A stretch of 64,000 nt of DNA from Bursaphelenchus xylophilus. Its lineage: Eukaryota; Nematoda; Chromadorea; Rhabditida; Aphelenchoididae. Where the stretch lies: the NCBI GenBank assembly GCA_904066235.2, contig CAJFCV020000001.1:12395291-12459290 (forward strand), written 5' to 3'. Made by a program: the position numbers and the translations under genes. Numbering within the stretch: position 1 is the stretch's first letter; the number at the start of each line of letters is the position of its first letter. The notes beneath the pieces are model-generated. The model was given only the letters and a program-made list of their open reading frames with translations. It ran no database searches and was not told where the DNA came from. Positions 36,292-64,000 of this stretch are shown here, piece after piece.

Positions 36292-39200
36292 ATGAAAAAT
36301 GTCGTTGTACTCGCAACGGTAGGTTTTTTGCGATTTTTATATTGTTTTAGGTAATAATTGATGGAAAATGGGATTTTTGAGAAATTTCGGAATTGGTATA
36401 AGGTGAAATGGATTTTAACGGTCTTTTTGGACCTTGCTATAGCTGTTGGAGTAGATTTTGTAGGAAAAAATAAGAATTTTTGATATTATTTTAGGTAAGA
36501 AGTTAATGAAAAATTTTGATTTTTTGAAATATTTGGGCCTGAGTCGACCCAAAAACTATTTTGTTTGTAATATTGGCCCGTTTTACGAATTTTGGAATCA
36601 ATTTTTAGCTAAAATACGAATTTTTCGATATTATTTTAGGTAGAAGTTTGATGTAAAATTGAGAATTTCTGGGAAAATTTGAAGGTATCTGACCTGATGA
36701 TCTGTTTTTAAATTGATTTCACGCCCAGATAAAGCGTTTGGAACTTATTTTTAGTCAAAATATCGAATTTCGAATATTATTTTAGGTAACAATTGATGTT
36801 ATTTTGGATAAAAAGTTGTTTTTTTGAGCGAATTCTGATCTGAAATGTGGATTTTAAGCTCTTGTGGAGTGTAAAATACGAGGAATAGAGTGTTTTTGGC
36901 AAATTTTTGAAATAAATTTTAACCTTATTTAGCTACTAACCCTCTCCGTGGCCCAGTCCGACTCGGGTTTCGCGCTCTTGGATGTGGAGACGTCGGACAA
37001 CCAGCCCGTGAATCATGGGTTGTGCGTCAATTTCCAGCAATACTTCATCAAATCCCTGCCCACCAGCGCCGAGGAGGCTCGAAAAGACAACAAAGTGCGT
37101 TTTTTAGGTATCAAATCGAAGAAAATTCGGAAAAAATGAAATTTTTCGACGACATTTTGACTTGAAATTGTAAAATACGAGCTCCTTAATTAATTCTTGG
37201 TATTTTCAGTACTCATTCGACCTGAATTGGTGGCAGGAAACACCGGATAACCTCGATGTTTGCAAGGGAAATGAGACGGACCTGGGTGGAGAAATTATCC
37301 CGGCCAAATACCCATCCACTTACTACCCACAAGACCTCTCGAAATGCGAGAAACGCGGAAAGAATGAGAGCTATTACATCCAAGGACAGGTAAGAGGTGA
37401 ATTTGATGAAGATGAGGTCTAGTGTAATATAATTTTTGTCGGATTTTAATGAAATTTGGGTTGGAAGAGAAATTTTGAGGACTGATTTGATAATCTAGAG
37501 GAAAAAATTGGGTTTGAGATTGAAAAACATGTTATTTTGATCAATTTTTGTCTAGTGTAATATAATTTTTGCTTGTTTTGATGGAGATTTTGGTTGTTAT
37601 AGCAAGTATGAGGGCTGATTTGATATTACAGAGGAAAAATTTTGGGTTTGAGAAAGAAAAACGTGTAGTTTTGAAGAGTTTTTGTCTAGTGTAATATAAT
37701 TTTTGTCAAATTGGAACGAAGTCTGAGGGCTGATTTGATAGTCTAGAGGGGGAAGCGTATGTTCGAAGTCAAAAATGCAGTATTTTTGAAAATTTTTTTG
37801 TCTAGTGTAATATAAATGTTGTCAAATTTGATGGAAATTTTGTTTGAATTTGGTAGAATGGTTCCGGATTAGAGCTTAAATTGAAAATATTTGTGAGTTG
37901 CAACTTGAAAAAAATGGAATTTTGAGCTATTTTTTACCTAGTGTAATATCCAAAATTTGAAGAATTCGGTGATTTCTTTGTGTTATTTTGTATACGGAGT
38001 TTATATTTTTGATGGAAGGGCTTTTTTTAAGAGATTTTTGAAAAATAGGACAGATTTACTCTATCGTATTTTACCCAAAAATTACCTAAAAATGGTTTCA
38101 GGTCCGAGCCATCAAGGAAGCGGGCGCCGCCGCCGCCCTTTTCATCCTCGAAAAAGGGACTCCCAGCGATTTCCACGGCAAAAACTTCTTGTTCTCCCGC
38201 TTCTACAACCCCAAGGTCCGCAATGACACGCCCACTTTCTACATGTACAAGGATTTGTTCGATTCGATCAAAGGCCTCATCAATATCGACCGAAATGAAG
38301 CCCCAATCCTCACGTTTTATCGCCCGGCCGACCCCTTCCTCGACGCCGGAGTTTTTGTCCTCCTTGCACTGGCGGTTGGCTGCATTTTGTTGGGATGCGT
38401 TTGGTAGGTCGGGAAGGGGAAAGTAATGTAAATTTTGATAAAGTTTTGGGGTAGTGATGAGTGAGGAGGGCTAGAATAGATGTATTAGGAATTTTGGGAG
38501 GTGGTGAGATGTATTTGGCAAGGTTTTGAGGGTAGAATTGCCGGAATTTTGATTTTTTTGGGCTTGAAGGTCATGGATAAGATAAATTTTGATGATTTTA
38601 GTAATTTTTTGAATTATTTTTTTGGAGATGATGGTTTTGGAAGATAGAGAATGCTTTTACAAACTTTTTTTTACAAAAAGTGGAGATTAAAATTCATGAA
38701 ATTTTGCTTTTTTTTGATCTACATACAGGTCAAGTGTAATATAAAATTTGATGATTTTTTGAATTGTTTTTTGGAGATGATTGTTCAGCAAGACAAATAA
38801 TGCTTTTTATAAAGTTTTTTACAACAATTGGAGGAAAAAATTCATGAAATTTTATTTTTTTTGGGCTACATACAGGTCATGGATAATATAAATTTTGATG
38901 AAAGTTGAGGCTTTTATTGTAAGCTGATGAATGGAATGGAAGTTTTAGTGCAAAAGAAGTTCCTGGATACGTATTTTACAAAAAAATTTATGGTAAAGTT
39001 TGGTGAAAAAATTGTTTTTATCATAGGGTCATCAAGGGTAATATAAATTTTGATGGTTTTGATGATTTTTTGATTTATTTTTTGGAGACGATTGTTCAGA
39101 AAGACAAAAAATACTTTTTTTGCAAAGTTTTCGACAAAAAGTGGATAATAAAATTTGTGAAATATTGCTTTTTTTTGACCTACATGCAGGTCATGGATAA

Positions 39201-42200
39201 TACAAATTTTGATGAAATTTGAGGTTTTTATTGTAAGCTGATGATTGGAATAGAAGTTTTAGTACAAGAGAGATCTCTGGCTACGTATTTTACAAAAATT
39301 GAGTGGTAAAAATTGGTGAAAAAATTGTTTTTTTTTTAATCATAAGGTCATCAAGGGTAATATAAATTTTGAAAAAATGCTGTTTTTTTTTATTTTTTTT
39401 GGTGGAAAATTTGCCATGGTAGAGTCAAAAGTTTTGCCTGGGGTAACATGAAAGTTTTGGCGGACTTTTTTATTAACAATTTTCGCCTTCAGGTACGTCC
39501 GCGACCTCCGCCAACGCCTCGAATCGGGCCGCCTAAAATCGACTTCCCTCGAAACACCATCACACCCAGAGTCTAGTGAGACCGGGATTCTGACGAGAAC
39601 TTCTTCTCCAGACTCCCAAACCGAAGAGGAGAAGCCGGCATGCTGCCACAACAACGGAGTTTGCTGCCATTTGGTCTCGGCTGGAATCGCTCTCTCGGTC
39701 TTGGTGTCCATCTTATTGCTCAGCTTCTTCTTCAGATCTGTTGCTGGTGAGTTTTTTTGACCTTTCAGTTGTTTCTTGGCTTTTAGGAAGAAGAAGGAAT
39801 TGAAATATGGAGGGTTTTGATATTACACTTGATGGCAGATGTAGATTAGGTTGAAAAGTAATGTTTAGAACAAAAAAAAGGGCAAATGTGTCGGTAGATA
39901 GTAAGAGTAGGACATCAAAATGATTTTGGCGAAATTTCAAAAATTTTGGATCACGCGGAGACATTTTATACGATGATTTAGGGTTTTTTAGATAGCTGCT
40001 GGAAAACTTGATGTGGTGTAAAATTGAGGTGTTTGGTAGTGCTGAGGTGAATAGTAGATGGGCTATAGAGCTATTGCATGCGGTTTCATTCAACATTGCC
40101 TAAGGAAGTTAGGAAATTTTTACATTTTTTGGCTTTTGATATAAAAATGGATCAAGTGTAATATCGACTTTAAAATTGCTTTGAATTTTAACGTATTTGG
40201 TTTAACAACACGCTAAATGATCTAATAGTTAAATTTTCAGTCGAGATCTTCAACATTTTCCTTGTGATCGGCGGCACTTTATCGATTTGTAAATGCACCT
40301 TGGCGCTGATCCGAACCTTTGTTCAAGACCCCGCCCTGGCCTCCCCCATGGAATGTTTTGGCGGAGATGTGGAACACGAGAAGTGGTACCTCCCAGCGAA
40401 GCTGTACAAGCCATTCCGGCCGGTGGGATTCATGGTTTTCCTCCTTTCCTTGGCCTTTGCTTTGACCTGGTACTTTGCGAAAGACGACCCAAAAGCCTTT
40501 TATATGCTCGATCTGATGAACGCATGCATTTGCATTTACAGTGTGAGGTCCTCAGAGATCAGAAGCCTGAGGGTGAGTGGGATTTGGGGTGGTTTTTGGG
40601 GAGTTTGAGACAAAATATATTACTTTAGGTGGATTTGATGGATTTTGATGATTTTTGATAAATTTTGAAATAGAATTTGATGTTTGACTGAATTTATTGA
40701 GGCAATGAGGCATTTTATTTATTTTGGAAGTGATTTTTTGGCGGAAATTTTGGTTTTTCGGAGAAAAATTTTGTTTTTTGACCTTGTTTTAGGTGTTTTT
40801 CTCGAAAATTAAAGGATTTAGACGCGTGAAAGAATTATTTCCCCCATGTTTTATTTTTTTTAGTTCATCACATTCTTCCTGATCGCCATGTTCGCCTACG
40901 ACATTGTGATGGTGTTCGGCACACGGCTGATGACCGAAACTGGCTGTTCAGTCATGGTGCAGGTGGTGACTGGAATGGATTGCCAAAAAACCCGTCCCAT
41001 CGACTTTAGCAGCGACTGGCCCATTGCTCCGGTGGTCAAAGGGCTCGGCGATCGGCCGAGAAAGGTAAAATTTTTGGGATTTTTGGGGAATTTGGGAGTT
41101 TTGTCTATTACAACAAGGAAAATACTTTTATGGAGTTACAGGTCGAGACATATATCAAAATATTTGCAAAATTTTTCTGATTCAGAATATGTAAAAATTA
41201 ACTGCCCAATTTTGGCTTGTAAGGGCGAAAAAACCCCCAGAACTTTTCTCGCAACACCACGAAAATGCCCCTTTTTTACATTGGAAATGCTAATAAAGGT
41301 GTAGTATTATTAATCAAATTTGATATTTTAAGGCTTGTCCAGATGCCAGCGTTTACTTTACCTCAAAACAAAAGTTTTGAATTGGTAAAAACTTGGTCAA
41401 AAAAGCAAATTTCAGACCCTTGTCAGAACTTTTCTGGCAACACCTCGCAAATGCTTTTTTGACCAAGCTTTTATCAATTCAAAAGGTTTGTTTGGAGCTA
41501 AGGTAAACCGGGGCATTTGCGTGGTGTTGCGAGAAAAGTTCTGACGAGGGAATGGTCTGAACTTCCCCCGGCGTTTGGCAAAATGACTAGTACAGGTGGA
41601 TAGAGCAGGTAAACTTTGGTAAAAAGAGCCATTTTCCAGCTGCGGAATAAGCCCGGCCGACGAGAAAAATCGACCAAAAGTTCCGCAAAAATTTCCTCTT
41701 TCTCTTCACTCCGAAAAGAAGAGCGGTGTCCAATGGTTCGGTTGGCCGAGTGGATAAAGCGTCCGCTCGGTATTCTTTTGGGGGTTGGTTCGATTCCGGG
41801 GCAGCCCGAAGACCGAAGACTTTGGTGTGAAAGACCAAACTCTCATAAAACAAAAAAAAATATTTTGCCATTTTTATACGTTTTATGGAACTATACCGAA
41901 AACACAGATAATCGTTAAAAAATGGTTTTTTTGGATTTTTCCAGACCTACAAATCGATGGAACGTCGAAGTCATACTCGTTTGGTCATACAAGGTATCCA
42001 TCATCTCTTTTTGAAAAGGACCGTACCCCAATTTGTATTATTTAAAAATTTTTTTATAACCTATAAAACGCTTAAAAATGGCAAAATATTTTTTGTTTTA
42101 TGTGAGTTTGGTCTTGCCCACACCAAAGTCTTATTACGGTCCTTCGGGCTTCCCCGGAATCGAACCAACCCCCAAAAGAATACCGAGCGGATGCTTTATC

Positions 42201-42985
42201 CACTCGGCTAACCGAACCACTGAACGCCGCTCTTCTTTTCGGGGGGAAGAGAAAGAGGAAATTTTTGTGGAACTTTCGGTCGATTTTTCTCGTCGGCCGG
42301 GCTTATTCCGCAGCTGGAAAATGGCTCTTTTTACCAAAGTTTACCTGCTCTATCCACCTGTACTAGTCATTTTGCCAAACGCCGGGGGAAGTTCAGACCA
42401 TTCCCTCGTGAGGATTTTTTCGCCCTTACAACCCAAAATTGGGCAGCTAATTTTTACATATTCTGAATCAGAAAAATTTTGCGATTTTTTTGATATATGC
42501 CTCGACCTGTAACTCCACACCCATAGAAGTACTTTCCTTTTGAAATTTTTTGGACTTTTGTCTAGTACAATATAAATTGATGTCCGTTTGAGCCGAAAAT
42601 AATGTCGTATCCGAAGTTTTAGATCCCCATCCTCTTCTACGTGCCCCTGTTGTCGAACCCGGTGAGCCATTGCTTCGACCCAGCCATCGAAGGCGAGATC
42701 CAGCACATGATGCTGGGACTGGGTGACGTCATCGCGCCGGGCTACCTAATCGGCTTCGCCTTCTTCATGGACGTGTGGAAACGCACGAAGTACATGGAGT
42801 ACGGGATCACCACCCTCACCGGCTACGCATTCGGCATGCTCGCCACGTTCATCTCGTTGAAATTGATGGCCACCGCGCAGCCGGCCCTCATTTATCTGGT
42901 CCCGTTCACGCTGATCCCCCTCACCCTCCTCTGCACCATCAAGGGCACCCTGAGGGAGGCGTGGAAAGGTGCACCCAGCCAATAA
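36292..42985 (+). CDS. Signal peptide peptidase-like protease (SPPL2 type)
   Basis: Eight exons (36292-36318, 36933-37094, 37210-37389, 38102-38403, 39493-39746, 40241-40572, 40864-41064, 42623-42985) total 1,821 bases, 606 residues. This is a GxGD intramembrane aspartyl protease that cuts type II membrane fragments in endosomes or lysosomes. A signal peptide (MKNVVVLATLLTLSVAQ, split by intron 1) leads into a luminal protease-associated domain (about 25-190, several N-glycosylation sequons such as NET, NES and NDT), a membrane segment near 205-225, a cytosolic loop ending in a Cys cluster (PACCHNNGVCCH), then the multi-pass core. Catalytic aspartates are in FAYD (Asp432) and GLGD (Asp521), and the QPAL motif is at 572-575. 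The PA domain and length favour SPPL2 over SPP. Introns carry spaced repeats and a nested transposon. Confidence 0.92.
36339..36787. repeat. Four spaced ATATTNTTTTAGGT motifs in SPPL intron 1
   Basis: ATATTGTTTTAGGT or ATATTATTTTAGGT occurs at 36339, 36483, 36628 and 36774, steps of 144, 145 and 146 bp. The sequence after each copy (GTAANAATTGATG then GATTTTT) is still loosely alike, so this is a diverged tandem repeat with a unit of about 145 bp. Confidence 0.75.
37419..37951. repeat. Five CTAGTGTAATATAA motifs in SPPL intron 3
   Basis: TCTAGTGTAATATAATTTTT recurs at 37419, 37552, 37686, 37802 and, in altered form, 37938: steps of 133, 134, 116 and 136 bp. Between them GGGCTGATTTGATA and GAGGAAAAA words are shared, marking a diverged tandem repeat. 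The motif is in the opposite orientation to that of intron 1. Confidence 0.75.
38578..39370. repeat. Tandem repeat of about 155/310 bp in SPPL intron 4
   Basis: The core TAATATAAATTTTGATG (or a one-base variant) lies at about 38578, 38737, 38884, 39039, 39198 and 39358, steps of 159, 147, 155, 159 and 160 bp. Two alternating unit types (CATGGATAATATAAA and CAAGGGTAATATAAA) make a higher-order period of about 315 bp, with long shared stretches such as TTTATTGTAAGCTGATGA. Confidence 0.8.
41735..41810 (+). other. tRNA-like segment, left arm copy
   Basis: GGTTCGG is followed by an A-box-like TGGCCGAGTGGATAAAGC (41743-41760) and, 27 bases on, a B-box GGTTCGATTCC (41787-41797), with CCGAAGACC at the end that could partly pair with the start. 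No proper anticodon stem is evident, so I call it a tRNA pseudogene or tRNA-derived promoter unit, not a tRNA gene. Confidence 0.55.
42140..42213 (-). other. tRNA-like segment, right arm copy
   Basis: This is the inverted partner of 41735-41810: GGAATCGAACC (42156-42166) is the B-box complement and GCTTTATCCACTCGGCTAA (42193-42211) the A-box complement. It differs by a few bases (TTAGCCGAG in place of TTGGCCGAG, AAGCATCCG in place of AAGCGTCCG). Both control boxes are kept in both arms. Confidence 0.55.
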
Positions 42986-44027
42986 CTGCCTTTTCGAACA
43001 GAAATCTCATCCGTTTTTTTTTGTTAATCTAGTGGTCTAAAGGAACATTGGGGTATTTTGGAGGGAAAACAATGTTTTAGAAAAGTGAAAATGAGTTGGA
43101 AAGGAGGTATAGGGAATAGAAAAGATGTAAAATGCTTTTTGAGCGAGATTAAAAGGTTTAAAGTAAGGGTTTTTGCAAGATTTTTGATATCAACCGCATG
43201 GATAATATAAATTTTTGTTTAATTTAGCAAAAATTTTTGCTGAAATGTGAAAAATAGACTTTATTGTGTCTGAAAACACGATTTGCAGACTTTGGGAATT
43301 TTGATTTTATCAATTATATTATCCATGACACATCAAATTTTTTTGGGTTTATCTCGAAAATTACTGTACCTAAATCAACGAAATTGGCTTCAAAATACCC
43401 CCTATGACTTCCTAAGCACGTTTTGACTTTGATCAGCTATTTAATTCGCCTATAATTGGCTGTAAAATCGGAAACTTGTACATCCCCGATATTACATTTT
43501 TCCCCCAATTTTAATATTATTACCATCTTTATTGTCACGTACGAAGAATCTTTGTACCAATCAGGAAAACGGGCAACTCTTTTTTCTTTCTATTCAGTCT
43601 TGTTTTTTTTCATTTTTACTTTCTATTCACAGTACGCGAGCCGTTCAAACTGGTCCTTTTTGTTGCATAAAACAGTAATATTCAGTTGTTAATGAAAAAT
43701 AAATTTATTCACTCGATTTCGGTAGAGTTTTGGAGAGAATCATGTGAAATTGGATTAGTTGTGATATTATACATGACATTAATGAATCTCAAAAAATAAA
43801 TGGTGTAATCGGCAATAAACATATATGAAACATAAAAACAGAGAACTGTAAACCACGTATTTTACATTTACATCTCGAATATACTGAATTTTGATCCATA
43901 AATTGACAATTTTACCTCGACATGTAGGCCTTATGTGAGTCCCACCACGAAAAATTTCATTGGCATTCTGTTTCATTTTTGATGATTTGAAGAAAATTCC
44001 GCGAAAAACATCTTGTTGTTGTTCAAG
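42986..44027. other. Intergenic region between SPPL and proteasome genes
   Basis: About 1 kb, AT-rich, no gene. It contains GGATAATATAAA near 43200 and its inverse ATTATATTATCCATGACA near 43309, plus ATATTATACATGACA near 43763: three spaced-motif copies. A sequence TGAAAAATAAATTTATTC at about 43690 may hold a polyadenylation signal. Confidence 0.45.
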
Positions 44028-45462
44028 ATGGAGACCATGGAGAAAATCATACCAACTAGCCATTCTTTGTAAGTTTTTTTGACGTATTTGATATTGTTTT
44101 ACGTTTAGGGAGGTATCAGGTCATGAATAATATTAAAAAATGCTTGAAATAGACGAAGTTTGATGGGAGATTGAGAGAAAGAGGTTTAGTAGCTCTTCTT
44201 ACTGGTTTGTATAGCGGCGGACCTTGCTTTCGATTTGATTTTGACATTGTTTCGCCCGAAATATTATTCTTTACCAACACTTTCCAGAAACCCAACTGTT
44301 ACCGGAACTTCGGCTTTGGCCGTTACCTACGATGGTGGAGTAGCTATTGCGACCGATCGTGTCGCTTCATACGGAAAAACCGCTCGTTACAAGCATATTC
44401 CTCGTCAATATCGAGTCAATGAGAATGTTGTAGTTGCCTTTGGCGGAGATCACGCAGACTTCCAATGGCTGCAAAATGTGATTGAAAGAGTTGAAGAAGA
44501 TCATAAATCGTATGATTCGAACATCAAGCTGACCGCCAGGGGTCTGTACAACTATTTGTGCTCACTTTTGTATTACCGTCGATCCAAGATGGACCCCTTG
44601 TGGAATACATTGATTGTGGCTGGTAAGTGGTGTTTTTATTTGTTGGTTTGCTTTTAGATAGCTGAAGGAAGAAATAGTAAGGGATATGAGGGTTTTTTCG
44701 GCAGGAGAAAGCAGCTAAAAATGTTTGTTTGAAGCCAATTTATATTGTGCTAGGCCTTGTTGCCTAAAATAATGTTTTCCTTTTGTTTTAATGTTGGTAT
44801 TTATGGAAGTTATAGTTTAGAAAGTCGAAGGAGACCATAGTGAAGCTCCTGTTATTTTGAAAATTGTCAATAAGCGTTGAAAATAGTACTTTCAGATCAA
44901 TTTATATTCCACTAGTACTTCCGAAATAAAAGTGTGGAAAAATAAGTCTTGTACATTTATAAGAAGGCTCATATAGGCTTGAATGATCATTTAAAGTTTC
45001 TAAATTTCTTGGGACAACATAGCTGAGCTCCTCCCATATTATCTTATGTTGCACTTGACCTTGATATAAAAATTTTAATTTTTTTGTTTTAATCCTCAAT
45101 TTTCTGATCCCATCTCTCTAGGAATGAACCCAGAGCCCACCTACGACGAGCTCGCCCCATTCATCGGCGTCATCACTCAGCGCGGAGTTGCCTACGAAGC
45201 CAAGAGTGTGGCCACAGGAATGGGTCAGATGCTTCTCAACGAATCCCTGGAGCGTGCCACCCGCGACAAAGGCGGCAAATTGAACAAAGAAGAGGCGCTG
45301 GATCTTATCCGCACCACCGTCCAACTCGGCTATTACCATGATTGCTGCGCCGACAATGAGATCGACTTGACGGTGGTGGACAAGGAAGGGACCCATTTAT
45401 TGAAGCCCGAAACCTTCGTCGGCGACTGGTCTCTGGCCGAATACAACTGTCAATATGAGTAA
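44028..45462 (+). CDS. pbs-7: 20S proteasome subunit beta-7 (PSMB4)
   Basis: Three exons (44028-44068, 44288-44622, 45122-45462) join in frame to 238 residues. PSMB4 is a non-catalytic beta subunit of the 20S proteasome whose C-terminal arm helps lock the two half-proteasomes. Exon 1 encodes [14 protein letters not shown] and joins exon 2 at ...LNPTVTGTS, aligning with the NPMVTGTS start of the mature human subunit. Family hallmarks follow: [55 protein letters not shown] and [11 protein letters not shown]. The prosequence is very short (about 13 residues compared with roughly 45 in human). AATAAA follows about 25 bases after the stop. It ends tail to tail with LRP. The join of exon 1 rests on one GTAAGT donor; the rest is firm. 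Confidence 0.92.
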
Positions 45463-46198
45463 TTATTCCAGTGTGTATCTAATTAAAATAAATTTATTTC
45501 GATTTGAAAAAATTTTTGGATGCTCAACAAGGGTACGTTTTTTTACGTTTTTTGTCCATAACTTTTAGGAAAATGAGCTTGTTGGGAAAGATTTGGTATT
45601 TTTATGGCCTCAGGGGCATGGTTGAGGTTTCTATGAAAGAATTATTTGACGGCTTTGCCCATAAATTGTTGGAAATCCAATAATTTGGCAGTAGGTACAA
45701 GTTTAATCAGGAAGGTTACGTTTTTTCTCCATAACTTTTAGGAAAATGGGGTTGTTGGGAAAGATTTGGTATTTTTAAGGCCCTAGAGGGATGGTTGAGG
45801 TTTCTATGAAAAAATTATTTGACTTTTATGTCCGTAAAGCGTTGAAAATTCACTAATTTAACAGTAGGTTCAAGTTTTATGCCGAAACAAAAAGGTTTTA
45901 ATTCAGTCTCAAATTTCAATATTTTTATAGTTTATTCGATATTAACAATCTCCAAATAAATGCAAACAACAATTGTAAATGGAAAAAATTCAGTTTTGTT
46001 TTGGAAAAACAAAGAAAAAAACCCGCGTAAAAAGAAGTCGGTTTCCAAAAAAAGAAGTTGCGAAAAATACACTCTAAATAACGTGATATGACTCTGAATT
46101 ACAATGAAATGCCTTATAAACGAGAGAATGAGCGGTGAGAGTTTGAGCGTTCTAACTATTAGACAGTAGGATTACTAGCACTTTCTCTGCGAGCATTT
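45463..46198. other. Convergent 3' intergenic region with a tandem duplication
   Basis: The gap between the proteasome gene (+) and LRP (-) holds the duplication 45545-45877 and a TTTATT (45931-45936), the complement of AATAAA, which could end the LRP message about 263 bases past its stop. No gene is present. Confidence 0.5.
45545..45877. repeat. Tandem duplication, unit about 173 bp
   Basis: Two copies begin ACGTTTTTT(G/C)TCCATAAC (45545 and 45718), share AGGAAAATG(A/G)G, TTGTTGGGAAAGATTTGGTA and GGTTGAGGTTTCTATGAAA, and end CAGTAGGTNCAAGTTT. They are about 85 percent alike by eye. Confidence 0.8.
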
Positions 46199-63497
<17,299 letters not shown>

Positions 63498-64000
63498 CTG
63501 AAAGATTTCTATTATTTTAGATCAGATTTGGTTCTTTTAGGGAAAAATAAGGAAATTCCCCAAATGGGTCGTATTTTAAAAGAAAATAAGTCTGTTTACG
63601 ATCCACATTTAACCTGTAGACATCAGAAAAGTGAAAAAAACTGTGTCTTCCGATCAAAATCCAAGGACTTTATCTTCTCCTTGACCTAGGTAAGTTTCAA
63701 ATTTTGGATCAAAATATTCGTTTCGAATCTCCCTAAAATTTTTCCAAATCCCAACCCAAGCCCCAATTTTTCCTTCTCATCCCTCATCTCCCCTAAAATT
63801 CCCAAAAATTCTCAAATTTTGTCTTCTCCTTCCTTCAGGTATCTTCCAAAATTTAGATCACAATTTTCCTTTTAAATCCTATCAATTTTCTTGAGTACCG
63901 AACCTCCTCCTCTCGTATTTTACACTCTCAACCCCCATCTCCCCTAAAATTCCTAAAAATTCTTTAATTTTATCTTCTCCTTCCTTCAGGTATCCTTCAA
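63498..64000. other. Part of the next LRP intron at the right edge
   Basis: About 500 bp upstream of the last visible LRP exon with no coding block. A near-duplicate pair of CTCTCCTAAAATTCCCAAAAAT / TCCCCTAAAATTCCTAAAAAT words (63788 and 63948), each followed by TCTTCTCCTTCCTTCAGGTA, suggests another tandem unit of about 150-160 bp. Confidence 0.5.

Larger units (their letters stand above)
41545..42408. mobile_element. 0.86-kb palindromic element carrying tRNA-like sequence in both arms
   Basis: The element runs CGAGGGAATGGTCTGAACTT to its inverse and is nearly palindromic end to end. It is flanked by TGA on the left (41542-41544) and TGA on the right (42409-42411), which may be a 3-bp target duplication. 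There is no transposase. Each arm carries a tRNA-like segment and a tract TTTTCCAGCTGCGGAATAAG. Confidence 0.72.
41113..42540. mobile_element. Palindromic MITE (family of 21672-22130) split by a nested element
   Basis: The left part 41113-41543 and right part about 42409-42540 together resemble the 459-bp element of CERT intron 4: ACAAGGAAAATACTTTTATG at the left, GAGTTACAGGTCGAG, CTGATTCAGAATATG and CTTTTCTCGCAACACCACG shared. The right-hand half is cut by the insertion 41545-42408. It is in the last SPPL intron. Confidence 0.78.

Noticed and set aside
36339..36787. Recursive splicing (ratchet) sites, because TTTTAG|GTAAG-like junctions recur
   Set aside because: Four within 450 bp is too dense, and the same motif occurs as often in the antisense orientation and in intergenic DNA.
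39340..40096. Minus-strand frames of 123 and 127 codons in the SPPL region
   Set aside because: They overlap SPPL exons and AT-rich introns, lack domains and have no supporting splice context.
41735..41810. Functional tRNA gene
   Set aside because: A- and B-boxes are present but no anticodon stem-loop or clean acceptor stem can be formed; kept only as a tRNA-like segment.

Overview
This is eukaryotic, almost certainly nematode, nuclear DNA. The genes are split by introns with TTTTCAG-type acceptors, two start codons lie within 15 bases of such an acceptor (the pattern expected for spliced-leader trans-splicing), the intergenic DNA is AT-rich, and the gene set is typical of worms. No bacterial, viral or CRISPR feature was seen.

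Layout. Bases 1-6 kb: a possible first exon of a minus-strand gene running off the left edge, a plus-strand stretch of exon-like but broken reading blocks, and two copies of a 450-bp terminal-inverted-repeat element. 6.1-11.5 kb (+): exosome subunit RRP40, an acidic orphan gene and a DHHC palmitoyltransferase, close together on one strand. 11.8-13.1 kb (-): TRAP-alpha. 13.8-15.6 kb (+): a type II membrane protein with a thrombospondin-1-like module. 16.1-33.1 kb (+): ceramide transfer protein CERT, nine exons scattered through transposon-rich introns. 36.3-43.0 kb (+): an SPPL2-type intramembrane aspartyl protease. 44.0-45.5 kb (+): proteasome subunit beta-7. 46.2-63.5 kb (-): the last twelve exons (3,523 codons) of a giant LDL-receptor-related protein of the megalin/LRP-1 type, whose 5' end lies beyond the right edge.

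Most exon joins were checked by reading-frame arithmetic: the exons of RRP40, DHHC, TRAP-alpha, TSP1 protein, CERT, SPPL, PSMB4 and LRP each sum to a multiple of three. The genes do not form one pathway, but several act in the secretory or endosomal system (TRAP-alpha, CERT, DHHC enzyme, SPPL, LRP).

The unusual content is in the non-coding DNA. (1) Arrays of an 11-bp interrupted palindrome, YGCACNGTGCR, repeat about every 27-35 bp in four consecutive LRP introns, with a looser set in a DHHC intron. (2) A motif of about 13 bp (TATATTRYNYTAGG and its GACCTTATTTTAGG variant) recurs in introns of most genes at roughly 130-160 bp spacing, close to nucleosome length. (3) Several different long palindromes each have a TA-flanked MITE exactly at their axis; four of these carry the same MITE family but have unrelated arms. 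(4) One MITE carries a nested 0.86-kb palindrome with a tRNA-like segment in each arm.
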